Assembly (NCBI RefSeq): GCF_001455965.1
Contig: NZ_LKKO01000018.1
Span: 52,157-116,156 of the forward strand
Length of the DNA stretch: 64,000 bases
Direction: 5' to 3'
Origin: Methylobacterium sp. GXS13
GTDB lineage: Bacteria; Pseudomonadota; Alphaproteobacteria; Rhizobiales; Beijerinckiaceae
Part shown: piece by piece, positions 1-8,974 of the stretch
Position numbering within the stretch: the stretch's first letter is position 1
How the letters are laid out: every line of letters begins with the position of its first letter
Made by a program: the position numbers and the translations under genes
The notes under the pieces: model-generated
Database searches by the model: none
Told to the model about the DNA's origin: nothing
The model's input: only the letters and a program-made list of their open reading frames with translations

Positions 1-1
1 C

Positions 2-1732
2 ATGACCGCGCTCTACCTGGAGCGCTACCTGAATTTCGGCCTGAGCCTGGAGGAACTCCGCTCGGGCAAGCCGATCATCGGCATCGCCCAGACCGGCTCG
101 GACCTGTCGCCGTGCAACCGGCACCATCTCGTCCTGGCGGAGCGCGTGCGCGAGGGCATCCGCGAGGCCGGTGGCATCGCGCTCGAATTCCCGGTCCATC
201 CGATCCAGGAGACCGGTAAGCGGCCCACCGCCGGCCTCGACCGCAACCTCGCCTATCTCGGCCTGGTCGAGCTCCTGTACGGCTACCCCCTCGACGGCGT
301 GGTGCTGACCACCGGCTGCGACAAGACCACCCCGGCCTGCCTGATGGCGGCCGCCACCGTGAACATCCCGGCCATCGCCCTGTCGGTGGGGCCGATGCTC
401 AACGGCTGGTACAAGGGTCAGCGCACCGGCTCCGGCACGATCGTGTGGCGGGCGCGCCAGATGCTGGCCGCGGGGGAAATCGACAACGACGGCTTCATCA
501 AGCTGGTGACCTCGTCTGCGCCCTCCACCGGCTACTGCAACACCATGGGTACGGCGACGACGATGAATGCCCTCGGCGAGGCGCTCGGCATGATGCTGCC
601 GGGCTCCGCGGCGATCCCGGCGCCCTACCGGGACCGCCAGGAGGTCGCCTACCGCACGGGCAAGCGTATCGTGGAGATGGTCGCTGAGGACCTGAAGCCG
701 ACCGACATCCTGACCCGCGAGGCCTTTCTCAACGCGATCGTGCTCAACTCGGCGATCGGCGGCTCCACCAACGCCCCGATCCACCTGGCCGCGCTCGCCC
801 GCCATGCGGGGGTCGAGCTCGACATCGCCGATTGGCAGACGCACGGCCTCGACGTGCCGCTGCTCGTCAATCTGCAACCGGCGGGCGAGTATCTCGGTGA
901 GGATTATTATCGCGCCGGCGGCCTCCCGGCGGTGGCCGCGCAGTTGATGCAACGCGGGCTGCTCCACGAGAACGCCCTGACGGTGAACGGCCGCACCATC
1001 GGCGACAATTGCCGCGACGCGGTGATCGAGGACGAGGATGTGATCCGCCCGATCGACCGGCCGCTGAAGGAGGCGGCAGGCTTCCTGGTGCTGCGCGGCA
1101 ACCTGTTCGACGCCGCGATCATGAAGACCAGCGTGATCGGAGAGGAATTTCGGCTGCGCTACCTCTCGAACCCCGAGGATCCGGAGGCCTTCGAGGGCCG
1201 GGCCGTGGTGTTCGACGGACCGGAGGATTACCACCACCGCATCGACGACCCGGCGCTGGGGATCGACGACAACAGCATCCTGATCATGCGGGGCGCCGGC
1301 CCCGTCGGCTATCCGGGCGCGGCCGAGGTGGTGAACATGCGCCCGCCCGCCTACCTGATCCGCTCCGGGGTGCACGCGCTGCCGTGCCTCGGCGACGGGC
1401 GTCAATCCGGCACCTCGGCCTCGCCGTCCATCCTTAACGCCTCGCCCGAGGCGGCGGTCGGCGGCGGCCTTGCGCTGCTGCGCACCGGCGATCGGGTGCG
1501 GATCGACCTGAAGCGCGGCACTGCCGACATGCTGCTCGACGCGGACGAGATCGAGCGTCGGCGCAAGGCCCTCGAGGAGGCAGGGGGCTACGCCTATCCG
1601 GCGTCCCAGACCCCGTGGCAGGCGATCCAACGCGCATCCGTGGGGCAGATGCACACCGGCGCGATCCTCGAGGGCGCCGAGCGCTTCCAGCGGATTGCGC
1701 AGACCAGCGGGCTGCCGCGCGACAACCACTGA
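2..1732 (+). CDS. IlvD/Edd family sugar-acid dehydratase (probable L-arabonate dehydratase), 5' partial
   Basis: This Fe-S dehydratase would convert a pentonate (L-arabonate, or possibly D-xylonate) to its 2-keto-3-deoxy acid. The visible 576 residues hold the family's cluster-binding cysteines: Cys38 in [10 protein letters not shown], Cys106 in [11 protein letters not shown], and the later [19 protein letters not shown] segment. The first in-frame ATG is at base 2, but family members usually have roughly 25 residues before [10 protein letters not shown], so the true start probably lies upstream of the window. The substrate is inferred from the neighbours: KGSA dehydrogenase, an AraD1-type dehydratase and a sugar 1-dehydrogenase form a non-phosphorylative pentose pathway. 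Xylonate dehydratase or 6-phosphogluconate dehydratase homology cannot be excluded from sequence alone. Confidence 0.88.
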   Translation: MTALYLERYLNFGLSLEELRSGKPIIGIAQTGSDLSPCNRHHLVLAERVREGIREAGGIALEFPVHPIQETGKRPTAGLDRNLAYLGLVELLYGYPLDGVVLTTGCDKTTPACLMAAATVNIPAIALSVGPMLNGWYKGQRTGSGTIVWRARQMLAAGEIDNDGFIKLVTSSAPSTGYCNTMGTATTMNALGEALGMMLPGSAAIPAPYRDRQEVAYRTGKRIVEMVAEDLKPTDILTREAFLNAIVLNSAIGGSTNAPIHLAALARHAGVELDIADWQTHGLDVPLLVNLQPAGEYLGEDYYRAGGLPAVAAQLMQRGLLHENALTVNGRTIGDNCRDAVIEDEDVIRPIDRPLKEAAGFLVLRGNLFDAAIMKTSVIGEEFRLRYLSNPEDPEAFEGRAVVFDGPEDYHHRIDDPALGIDDNSILIMRGAGPVGYPGAAEVVNMRPPAYLIRSGVHALPCLGDGRQSGTSASPSILNASPEAAVGGGLALLRTGDRVRIDLKRGTADMLLDADEIERRRKALEEAGGYAYPASQTPWQAIQRASVGQMHTGAILEGAERFQRIAQTSGLPRDNH

Positions 1733-1772
1733 GCCGAAGCCCCGCCGCCGCGAGCGATGGCGGCGGGGTTTG

Positions 1773-2513
1773 TTATGCCTTGAGCGAGAGCTCGGTGTCG
1801 GCGAGCGCGAGGCGGACCAGTTCGGTCATCGCCGTGCGCGCCGCCTCGACGTCGCCGGCCACGATTGCCTCGTACAGGATTCGGTGGTCCGGCATCGGAT
1901 CCCGGGGCAGGGCGCTACGGCGCTGTTTAAAGATCGTCGTCCACGTCACGGCCGCAGCAATGGAACTGGACAGGGCCATCAGCGGCCCGTTGCGCGCCGC
2001 CTCCAGGATCGTGTTGTGGAAGGCCTGGTCGGCGGCGCGCCCGATCTCGGTGGAAAGTCCGTAGCGACCCATCTCCTCCAGGGCGTGGCCCATCCGGGAA
2101 ATGTCGAGGCCCGAGCGCCGCTCCGCCGCCAGAGCCGCCGCCGCCGGCTCGACGATCATCCGCAATTCGAACAGATCCCGGATGAACGATTCACTCGGCT
2201 CGGCCTCGAAGGCCCAGGCGAGGATGTCCGGGTCGAGCAGATTCCAGCGGCTGCGCTGGGTCACGCGGGTGCCGGTGCGGGGCCGGCTCTCGACCAGCCC
2301 CTTGGCGCTCAGGATGCGGACCGCCTCGCGATAGGCGGTGCGCGAGACCTTCAGCTGCTCCGAGAACTCGATCTCGCCGGGCAGCACGTCCCCCGGCGCG
2401 TAGCGGCCGGCCAGGATAGCGATGCCCAGATCGCGCGCCACCGAGCCGTGGATTCGGCGCGAGCCCGAGGCCAGCGGCAGCTTGATGTCCTCGAACGCCG
2501 GATCCCCCCTCAC
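1773..2513 (-). CDS. FadR-subfamily GntR transcriptional regulator
   Basis: A 246-residue regulator with an N-terminal winged helix-turn-helix (about residues 10-75, including the EAVRILSAKGLV recognition stretch) and a C-terminal all-helical FCD ligand-binding domain (FELRMIVEPAAAALAA followed by a conserved DQAFHNTILEA segment). I chose the GTG at 2513 because GGAGG sits six bases upstream; an ATG at 2597 would add 28 unconserved residues without a good ribosome site. It is transcribed divergently from the ketoglutarate-semialdehyde dehydrogenase gene and converges on the dehydratase gene. By position it most likely controls the pentose pathway and responds to a sugar acid; that role is inferred. 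Confidence 0.85.
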   Translation of the reverse strand: MRGDPAFEDIKLPLASGSRRIHGSVARDLGIAILAGRYAPGDVLPGEIEFSEQLKVSRTAYREAVRILSAKGLVESRPRTGTRVTQRSRWNLLDPDILAWAFEAEPSESFIRDLFELRMIVEPAAAALAAERRSGLDISRMGHALEEMGRYGLSTEIGRAADQAFHNTILEAARNGPLMALSSSIAAAVTWTTIFKQRRSALPRDPMPDHRILYEAIVAGDVEAARTAMTELVRLALADTELSLKA

Positions 2514-2582
2514 CTGATACCTCCAGTCCGAGCCGCCAGGACGGGGCAGGATCGCCGCGATCGTACCCGGAAGTTGTAGGAG

Positions 2583-2628
2583 TGCAAGCGCCGACACCCG
2601 CAGGCATCATAGTGCCGTGGCGCTTGCA
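2583..2628. promoter_or_regulatory. Inverted repeat in divergent promoter region, candidate GntR operator
   Basis: TGCAAGCGC (2583-2591) and GCGCTTGCA (2620-2628) form a perfect 9-bp inverted repeat separated by 28 bp. It lies in the 145-bp gap between the divergent GntR regulator and the aldehyde dehydrogenase. A second smaller repeat, GTGGC-N7-GCCAC (2617-2633), overlaps the right arm. FadR-type regulators bind palindromes in such gaps, so this is a plausible operator, but binding is not shown. Confidence 0.35.
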
Positions 2629-2652
2629 GCCACTGCACAACTGCTCTAAGTT
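2624..2652 (+). promoter_or_regulatory. Weak sigma70-like promoter candidate
   Basis: TTGCAG (2624-2629) and TAAGTT (2647-2652) are spaced by 17 bp. Each matches consensus in only three positions. If real, transcription would begin at or next to the ATG at 2659, which has no ribosome-binding site, so the mRNA could be leaderless. This is inference from spacing only. Confidence 0.25.
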
Positions 2653-2658
2653 ATTTGT

Positions 2659-4266
2659 ATGAGTAAAGAGCTGAGTGCCCTCGCCGAGATTCGCGGCACG
2701 ATCCTGATCGGCGCCGCGGATTCGGCCACGGCAGATACCTTCCGAGCCGTCGATGCGGCAAGCGGAGCAGCGCTGGAGCCCGCCTTCTCGGCGGCCGGCC
2801 CGGCTGAGGTCGAGGCCGCCTGCGCCCTGGCGGATGCGGCGTTCCCGAGCTTTTCCGAATCGCCCCCCGCGGTGCGGGCCGATTTCCTGGACGCCGTGGC
2901 CGAGGCCGTGAACGCTCTTGGCGAGTCCTTGATCGCGCGGGCCATGGCCGAGACCGGCCTGCCGCGTGCTCGGCTGGAGGGTGAGCGCGCGCGCACCGTC
3001 GGCCAACTGCGCTTGTTCGCCTCCGTCGTCCGCGCGGGCGACTGGGTCCAGGCCACGATCGATCCGGCCCAGCCCAAGCGCACGCCCCTGCCGCGGCCCG
3101 ATCTGCGCCGCCGCCACGTCGCCGCCGGACCGGTGGCGGTGTTCGGCGCCAGCAACTTCCCGCTGGCCTTCTCGGTAGCCGGAGGCGACGCCGCCTCCGC
3201 GCTCGCGGCCGGCTGCCCGGTGGTGGTGAAGGGCCACCCGGCCCATCCCGGCACCGGCGAACTGGTCGCCCGGGCGGTGCGGGCGGCGGTCGCCGCCAGC
3301 GGCCTGCATCCGGGCGTGTTCTCCTACCTGCCCGGGCCGTCGAACGATCTCGGGACGGCGCTGGTCGCCGACCCGCGAATCAAGGCGGTGGGCTTCACCG
3401 GCTCGCGCGGCGGCGGCCTCGCCCTGATGCGGGTGGCGGCCGGCCGGCCCGAACCGATCCCGGTCTATGCCGAGATGAGCGCGGTCAATCCCGTCCTGCT
3501 GCTGCCGGGCGCCCTGCGGGCGCGGAGCGCGAGCCTGGCCGCCGGCTTCGTCCAGTCCCTGACCCTGGGGGCCGGGCAGTTCTGCACCAATCCGGGCCTG
3601 CTGATCGGAATTGCAGGCTCCGACCTCGACGCCTTCGCAGAGGCCGCCGCGACGGCGATCCGCGCGAGCACGCCGCACGCGATGCTGACCGCCGACATCC
3701 GCGCCCGCTTCGAGCAGGGCGTCGCCGAGATGGCGGCCCGCCCGGGAGTGACCGTGGCGGCCCGCGGGGAGGGGGCCGGGCCGGGGGGCGCCCCCGCCGC
3801 TCTGCTGCGGACGAACGGGGCGCGGTTCCTGGCGGATCCCGGCCTCGCCGACGAGATGTTCGGACCCGCGGCGATCCTGGTGGCGGCGGCGGACCTCGAC
3901 GAGGTCAATCGCATCGTCGCCGCGCTCCCGGGCCAGCTCACCGCCACCCTGCACCTCGACCGCGCCGACGAGCATATCGCCGCCGGCCTGGTCCCGGCCC
4001 TGGCCCGCAAGGTCGGCCGCATCCTCGCCAATGGCTGGCCCACCGGCGTGGAGGTCGCCCCCGCGATGGTCCATGGCGGCCCGTTCCCGGCGACCTCGGA
4101 CGGGCGCACCACCTCCGTCGGCACCCTGGCGATCGAGCGCTTCCTGCGCCCCGTCTGTTACCAGGACCTGCCCGAGGCGCTGCTGCCGCAGCCCCTGCGC
4201 CCGGACAATCCCTGGCATCTCACTCGCAGGGTCGACGGCACCCTCAGCCCGGCCTTCGAGCGCTGA
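2659..4266 (+). CDS. NAD(P)+-dependent 2-oxoglutarate semialdehyde (2,5-dioxovalerate) dehydrogenase
   Basis: It oxidises 2-ketoglutarate semialdehyde to 2-oxoglutarate, the last step of non-phosphorylative pentose or glucarate breakdown. The 535-residue protein belongs to the aldehyde dehydrogenase superfamily: a Rossmann-region GASNFPLAFSVAGGD motif typical of KGSA dehydrogenases, the glycine motif VGFTGSRGGG, the general-base glutamate in YAEMSAVNPV, and catalytic Cys309 in GQFCTNPG. Length fits the family (about 500-530). No Shine-Dalgarno sequence precedes the ATG. It starts a rightward run with the AraD1 and dehydrogenase genes. Three copies of an 8-bp repeat (GACGCGCC, third copy ending in G, 4265-4288) begin at its stop codon. 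Confidence 0.92.
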   Translation: MSKELSALAEIRGTILIGAADSATADTFRAVDAASGAALEPAFSAAGPAEVEAACALADAAFPSFSESPPAVRADFLDAVAEAVNALGESLIARAMAETGLPRARLEGERARTVGQLRLFASVVRAGDWVQATIDPAQPKRTPLPRPDLRRRHVAAGPVAVFGASNFPLAFSVAGGDAASALAAGCPVVVKGHPAHPGTGELVARAVRAAVAASGLHPGVFSYLPGPSNDLGTALVADPRIKAVGFTGSRGGGLALMRVAAGRPEPIPVYAEMSAVNPVLLLPGALRARSASLAAGFVQSLTLGAGQFCTNPGLLIGIAGSDLDAFAEAAATAIRASTPHAMLTADIRARFEQGVAEMAARPGVTVAARGEGAGPGGAPAALLRTNGARFLADPGLADEMFGPAAILVAAADLDEVNRIVAALPGQLTATLHLDRADEHIAAGLVPALARKVGRILANGWPTGVEVAPAMVHGGPFPATSDGRTTSVGTLAIERFLRPVCYQDLPEALLPQPLRPDNPWHLTRRVDGTLSPAFER

Positions 4267-4341
4267 CGCGCCGACGCGCCGACGCGCGCGGCAACCCAAT
4301 TTCGAGCCGGCCCGACGAAGGCCGGCCCCGGGAGGATCACG

Positions 4342-5322
4342 ATGGGTCAATCACTCCTACAATTCCGCAGACCCGACGGGCAGCGGGGTGTGGCGGTGCT
4401 GGAGGACGGCCGGGCGCGGAGCGTGTCCGGCGTGGACAGCGTCCTGGATCTGGCCCGGCGCGCCCTCGCGGCGGGGGACGGCCTGGCCGAGACGGCGTCC
4501 CGGCTCGGCCTCGGCGACGCCCTGGATCTCGATGCCGTGCGGCTGCTGCCGCCGATCGACCACGCGGATCCCGCGCATCTGCTGCTCAGCGGCACAGGCT
4601 TGACCCATCTCGGCTCGGCCGAGGGCCGGGACAAGATGCACCGCGCCGCGGCGGCGGATCCGGCCCCGACCGATTCCATGCGGATGTTCAAGATGGGGGT
4701 CGAGGGCGGCAAGCCCAGGCCAGGCGAGACCGGGGTCCAGCCCGAATGGTTCTACAAGGGCGACGGCGCCGCGATCGTCGGCACCGGCGAGCCGCTCCTG
4801 TCGCCCGCCTTCGCCCTCGACGGCGGCGAGGAGCCGGAGATCGCCGGCATCTACCTGATCGACCCGGACGGCAATCCGGTGCGCCTCGGCTTCGCGCTGG
4901 CCAACGAGTTCTCCGACCACGTCACCGAGCGCGGCAATTACCTGTGGCTGGCCCATTCGAAGCTGCGCCCGGCCGCGCTCGGCCCGGAACTGTGGCTGGG
5001 GGATCTGCCCGCCGACGTGCGCGGCCTCAGCCGGATCCGGCGCGACGGCGCCGTGCTGTGGGAGAAGCCGTTCCTCTCGGGTGAGGCGAACATGTCCCAC
5101 ACGATCGAGAACCTGGAGCGGCACCACTTCAAATACGCGCCGTTCCGACGCCCCGGCGACCTGCACGTCCACTTCTTCGGCACCGCCACCCTGTCGTTCA
5201 GCGACGGCGTCACGGCGCAGCCCGGGGACGTGTTCGAGATCGAGGCCGCCCCCTTCACCCTGCCGCTGCGCAATCCCCTCGCGATCGCGCCCGCCCGCGA
5301 CCTGTCCGTGAAGGTGCTCTGA
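4342..5322 (+). CDS. AraD1/GguC-family protein, probable 2-keto-3-deoxy-L-arabinonate dehydratase (FAH fold)
   Basis: A 326-residue member of the fumarylacetoacetate hydrolase fold. It would dehydrate 2-keto-3-deoxypentonate to 2-ketoglutarate semialdehyde, linking the dehydratase at the window start to the semialdehyde dehydrogenase just upstream. Recognisable parts are LLSGTGLTHLGSAEGRD near residue 80, MFKMGVEGG, QPEWFYKGDG, and the metal-site region FALANEFSDH followed by the C-terminal HFFGTATLSF. GGGAGG lies six bases before the ATG. The next gene starts one base after its stop, indicating co-transcription. Assignment to the arabinose rather than xylose branch is inferred from similarity to AraD1/GguC proteins. 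Confidence 0.85.
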   Translation: MGQSLLQFRRPDGQRGVAVLEDGRARSVSGVDSVLDLARRALAAGDGLAETASRLGLGDALDLDAVRLLPPIDHADPAHLLLSGTGLTHLGSAEGRDKMHRAAAADPAPTDSMRMFKMGVEGGKPRPGETGVQPEWFYKGDGAAIVGTGEPLLSPAFALDGGEEPEIAGIYLIDPDGNPVRLGFALANEFSDHVTERGNYLWLAHSKLRPAALGPELWLGDLPADVRGLSRIRRDGAVLWEKPFLSGEANMSHTIENLERHHFKYAPFRRPGDLHVHFFGTATLSFSDGVTAQPGDVFEIEAAPFTLPLRNPLAIAPARDLSVKVL

Positions 5323-5323
5323 G

Positions 5324-6259
5324 ATGTCGGCTTCGAACGGGACGATCCGCATCGGGCTGGTCGGCGTCGGCAAGATTGCCCGGGACCAGCACCTGCCGGT
5401 GATCGGCGCCTCGCCGGACTATACCCTGACGGCGGTGGCGAGCCGGGAAGGGCGCCACGAGGGGGTGCCGAACTACCGTACATTGACGGAGATGCTGGCG
5501 GGTCAGCCCGACCTCGACGCGGTCGCCCTGTGTCAGCCGCCGCAGGTGCGCTTCTCGGCCGCCCTGGAAGCAATCGCGGCCGGGCGGCACGTCTTCCTGG
5601 AGAAGCCCCCCGGGGCAACCCTGGCAGAAGTCGGGATCCTGGTGGAGGCCGCGCGCGCGCGGGGCGTGAGCCTGTTCGCCAGCTGGCACTCTCGCTACGC
5701 CCCCGGAGTCGAGCCTGCGCGCCGCTGGCTGTCGGGCCGCCGGATCCGGTCGGTAGCGATCGCCTGGATGGAGGATGTCCGGCACTGGCATCCGAACCAG
5801 GCCTGGATCTGGCAAGCCGGCGGCATGGGGGTGTTCGATCCGGGGATCAACGCCCTGTCGATCGCGACCCACATCCTGCCGCCCTTCCTCCTCACCGGCG
5901 CGACCCTGTCGGTCCCGGAGAACCGGCAGGCGCCGATCGCCGCCAACCTGCATTTCACCGACGCCGCCGGCACCCCGATCGAGGCGGTGTTCGACTGGCG
6001 CCAGACCGGCCCGCAGACCTGGGACATCCGCGTCGACACCGAAGACGGCCTGCTGGTGCTGTCGAAGGGCGGCAGCGTCCTCACGATCGACGGCAACCCG
6101 CAGCCGCTGCCTCCGGAGGCCGAGTATCGCGGCCTCTACGACCGTTTCGCCGCCCTCGTCCGGTCCGGCACGAGCGACGTCGACCTGAACCCGCTGATCC
6201 ACATCGCCGACGCCTTCCTGCGCGGCGAGCGCCGCACCGTGGAGGCCTTCACGGACTGA
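5324..6259 (+). CDS. Gfo/Idh/MocA oxidoreductase, probable L-arabinose/D-galactose 1-dehydrogenase
   Basis: This cytosolic dehydrogenase would oxidise L-arabinose (or D-galactose) to the lactone with NAD(P)+. The 311-residue protein has an N-terminal Rossmann motif (GLVGVGKIARDQHLP, from about residue 11), the family's catalytic-lysine motif HVFLEKPPG near residue 90, and a DPGINALSIATH helix. Length matches the Azospirillum-type L-arabinose 1-dehydrogenase (about 309). It follows the AraD1 gene with a one-base gap. No lactonase was found among its visible neighbours, so that step must be spontaneous or encoded elsewhere. Confidence 0.87.
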   Translation: MSASNGTIRIGLVGVGKIARDQHLPVIGASPDYTLTAVASREGRHEGVPNYRTLTEMLAGQPDLDAVALCQPPQVRFSAALEAIAAGRHVFLEKPPGATLAEVGILVEAARARGVSLFASWHSRYAPGVEPARRWLSGRRIRSVAIAWMEDVRHWHPNQAWIWQAGGMGVFDPGINALSIATHILPPFLLTGATLSVPENRQAPIAANLHFTDAAGTPIEAVFDWRQTGPQTWDIRVDTEDGLLVLSKGGSVLTIDGNPQPLPPEAEYRGLYDRFAALVRSGTSDVDLNPLIHIADAFLRGERRTVEAFTD

Positions 6260-6331
6260 CCGGAGGGATCCCGGCGGACACGAACGCGACAGAGCCAATC
6301 AGGGCCGCGCGTCTTAGGGGGAGTCACTGTT

Positions 6332-7855
6332 ATGGGAACGTACACGCGATGGGCGGCGCTCGCACTCTGCGCCGCATCACTCTCGGCCGGCATTCAGGCG
6401 GCCGAGGCACAGGATGCCAACGCTCCGGACGGGGGTCCCTCCCTGGTGAACCCGGGCCCGAAGGCGAGCCCGGCAGCGAAGGCCCAGTACCGAGCGAACC
6501 GCACCAGGCGGCGGACCATCCGCGAAGCCAGGAGTGCCGCCGGCGCCAGCAGCGCCGCGGCCTCGATCGACGTGCAGGGCAGCAGCGCGACGCCGCCCGG
6601 CCTGCCGCCGGGCACCTTTTACCTCGGCAACGGGATCAGCATGATCCTGAACTACACCGGCGAATTCGCCGCTAACCCGTCCGGCGGCATCCGCCAGGGA
6701 TCGGCCTATGCCGGCCAAGTGGTGTTCGGCCTGGATGCCGATCTCGGCCGCCTCGCAGGGATCGACGGCGGCTCGTTCCACACGATCGTGACGCAACGTC
6801 ACGGCCGTAGCCTGGCGCGAGACAGCATCGGCTTCGACGGGAGCGTGCAGGAAATCTACGGCGGCGGCCAGACCGCCCACCTCACGTCGATCTCTTACGA
6901 GCAAAAATTATTTAACGATCGCGTCGATATTGAAGTTGGGCGGCTATTGGCCAATCCAAACTTCCTAGCCTCACCGCTGTATTGCAATTTTCAAAATAAT
7001 GCAACCTGCGGCGCACCTAAATCGATCTTCAAGCTGACGAATTTCAGCTATTGGCCGATCGCCACCTGGGGCGCCCATGCGAAAGCCTGGGTCACCGACA
7101 AGGTGTTCGTCCATGCCGGCGTCTACGAGGTGAATCCCCGTGATCAGCAGGACAACCAGAACGGCATCGACTGGTCGACCCGCGGCGCCACCGGCGTCCT
7201 GATTCCCGTTGAGGCCGGCTACTCGACCAACTTCGGCAACGATCCGCTGCCGCGCAACTACAGTGTCGGCGTGGTCTTCGACCAGTCCGACTACAAGGAT
7301 CCGGTCTATGACGTGCGCGGCGGGCTTCGTGTCTTCAGCGACCTCGACCCGCTGACCCGCTTCGGTCGGTCGGCGGTCTATGCCCGCTTCGACCAGATGG
7401 TCTGGCGTCCGGATCCGAACGGCGTCCAAGGCCTGTCGGTGTTCGGCGTCGCGCTGGGCGGCACGGGCGGCCGGCAGATCCAGGATTATTTCCTGGAGGC
7501 CGGCGCGGTGCTGACCGGTACCTTCCCGGGCCGGCCCTACGACACCCTCGGGTTCGTGTTCGCCATGGAGAAGCTCTCGCCCCTCGGCTCGGCCGGAATC
7601 CGGGCGGCGCGCGCGTCGTACGGGCTCAGCAGCCGCAACGTCGACATGCTGCAGACCATCCTGGAGTTGAGCTACGGCATTCAGCTCACCCCGGCGATCC
7701 GGCTGATGCCGAATCTGCAATACGTGATCGGTCCGGACCAGACCCGCTTCCCGCTCCGGCCGAAGCCGATCCCCGACGCCTTCGTCATCGGCGCGAAGCT
7801 CTCGGTCGACCTGTTCACCCTGGGCGGCCTGGCCAAGGGTCCGGGAAGCCTCTGA
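6332..7855 (+). CDS. OprB family carbohydrate-selective outer-membrane porin
   Basis: A 507-residue exported protein: a signal peptide (about residues 1-26, ending ...AEAQ), a low-complexity stretch to about residue 85, then the OprB beta-barrel beginning at TFYLGNGISMILNYTGE. Family features include the GRLLANPNFL and YCNFQNNATC region, the VHAGVYEVNP strand and a C-terminal KLSVDLFTLGGL strand. It would let monosaccharides across the outer membrane, which fits its place directly after the pentose genes. A GGGGAG ribosome site sits eight bases before the ATG. Bases about 6895-7025 are clearly richer in A+T than the rest of the gene. Confidence 0.9.
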   Translation: MGTYTRWAALALCAASLSAGIQAAEAQDANAPDGGPSLVNPGPKASPAAKAQYRANRTRRRTIREARSAAGASSAAASIDVQGSSATPPGLPPGTFYLGNGISMILNYTGEFAANPSGGIRQGSAYAGQVVFGLDADLGRLAGIDGGSFHTIVTQRHGRSLARDSIGFDGSVQEIYGGGQTAHLTSISYEQKLFNDRVDIEVGRLLANPNFLASPLYCNFQNNATCGAPKSIFKLTNFSYWPIATWGAHAKAWVTDKVFVHAGVYEVNPRDQQDNQNGIDWSTRGATGVLIPVEAGYSTNFGNDPLPRNYSVGVVFDQSDYKDPVYDVRGGLRVFSDLDPLTRFGRSAVYARFDQMVWRPDPNGVQGLSVFGVALGGTGGRQIQDYFLEAGAVLTGTFPGRPYDTLGFVFAMEKLSPLGSAGIRAARASYGLSSRNVDMLQTILELSYGIQLTPAIRLMPNLQYVIGPDQTRFPLRPKPIPDAFVIGAKLSVDLFTLGGLAKGPGSL

Positions 7856-7923
7856 CATCGAGCGCATCACGGCAGAGCCTGCGAACCCATCACCGGTGGG
7901 CTCGTGGGCGGAAACCGACAAGG

Positions 7924-7956
7924 ATCGGCGCGCGCGGAGCATCCGCGCGCGCCGAT
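7924..7956 (+). terminator. Strong GC hairpin, terminator candidate
   Basis: A perfect 15-bp stem (7924-7938 with 7942-7956) with a GCA loop follows the porin gene by about 70 bases. Only a short TGCGTTTG follows instead of a true T-tract. It is the likely end of the pentose operon transcript. Confidence 0.6.
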
Positions 7957-8197
7957 TGCGTTTGAGGGTGGGCGATCCGGGCTGGGCAGGGGGGAGGGGC
8001 GGCCGGAGCCCGAATCGTCCCACGTCGCCCCAGGTCGCCAGCCCCTCTCGGCAGCCGCGCGGAGCCGGCACTGACACCAAGCGCACGGCCCCGACATGGA
8101 ACCAGACACGCAGTCGTGGGTTGACCAGCAGATTGTAGCTGTTCTAATTCGCAAGAGAGAACGGCACGCCGCCGAACCGACACGGGAGCATCGAGAC

Positions 8198-8398
8198 ATG
8201 GCCAGCGCAAACTGCGAGAGCTGCAAGTTCTTCGACGAGCACAAGGGCAACGGCGCGAACGCCCAGGGCGATGCCGGCCTGTGCCGCTTCAACCCCCCCG
8301 TGAGTCAGCCGGCGCCCGAGTCCAAGGGCTTGTGGCCGGTCGTGACGAACAATGATTGGTGCGGCCACTTCACCGCCGAGATGACCGCGGCCGAGTAA
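8198..8398 (+). CDS. Small four-cysteine protein, unknown function
   Basis: A 66-residue soluble protein with cysteines at positions 6, 9, 29 and 55, the first two in a CESC pair. The spacing (CxxC...C...C) with a nearby His57 suggests a zinc or iron-sulfur site, but no family was recognised. There is no signal peptide or membrane segment. GGGAG lies nine bases upstream of the ATG. The in-frame extension back to 8096 lacks a ribosome site and was not used. It is a single-gene unit, bounded by a hairpin upstream and a textbook terminator downstream. Confidence 0.75.
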   Translation: MASANCESCKFFDEHKGNGANAQGDAGLCRFNPPVSQPAPESKGLWPVVTNNDWCGHFTAEMTAAE

Positions 8399-8470
8399 AC
8401 CCGGGCGCGCTCACCGCCGATCCGGTGACGGGCGCGCAAACGCTGCACGGACGAGTCGTCGCGAGACGCA

Positions 8471-8498
8471 GGGCCAGCCGCCACGGCTGGCCCTTTTT
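8471..8498 (+). terminator. Rho-independent terminator
   Basis: GGGCCAGCCG, a CCA loop, and CGGCTGGCCC form a perfect 10-bp stem followed directly by TTTTT. It ends the transcript of the small cysteine protein. Confidence 0.9.
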
Positions 8499-8974
8499 CG
8501 TGCGCGGATCGGACGGTCAGGGCCGGAACGCGTGAGCTGAAACCTCAGAATCCGGACGACTCCGTCCCGACCGAAATGACGTGCCTTGCATGTCCAGAGG
8601 CCTTTCCAGCTTACGCGCTCGCCCCTCCGGCGGCCGGATCAACCCGACAGAACGATCCGCCTCCCGATGCGCAGATCTGAAGTATTTTTATCTCTCCGAC
8701 TCCATATTGAGAGATCAAAACCAGCTCGAAATCCGATTGACGCGTGCGCGGAGCCGCAATCCACACGCAGCGCCACCCAAGGGCGAGATGAAATCAGGCT
8801 TCAAAGCGCCTATTCCGAGGAGAACATTTTTCTATTCGGAATGAATTGGGAAAGCCGTTTCATTGACGCCGTGCAGCGCAGTCAGCAATTCTAGCGCTCT
8901 ATTTGGATATCCGATCACGCCTCAGCCGCTCCTCACCGAGCAGGGCGGGCCGGCATTGTCGCAAGGCTTCTGCA
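8499..8974. other. Gene-free stretch
   Basis: 476 bases without a supported gene. Bases about 8660-8900 are distinctly A+T-rich against the surroundings. The short open frames there (for example 8581-8844) use codons unlike the neighbours and have no ribosome site. It probably holds the promoter of the sulfonate operon, but no clear promoter motif stands out. Confidence 0.5.

Noticed and set aside
4265..4288. Three 8-bp direct repeats (GACGCGCC) after the aldehyde dehydrogenase gene
   Set aside because: Too short and too close to the bulk composition to call a functional repeat; noted with the gene.
8581..8844. Possible small gene in the A+T-rich gap
   Set aside because: No ribosome site, atypical codon use and no recognisable sequence.
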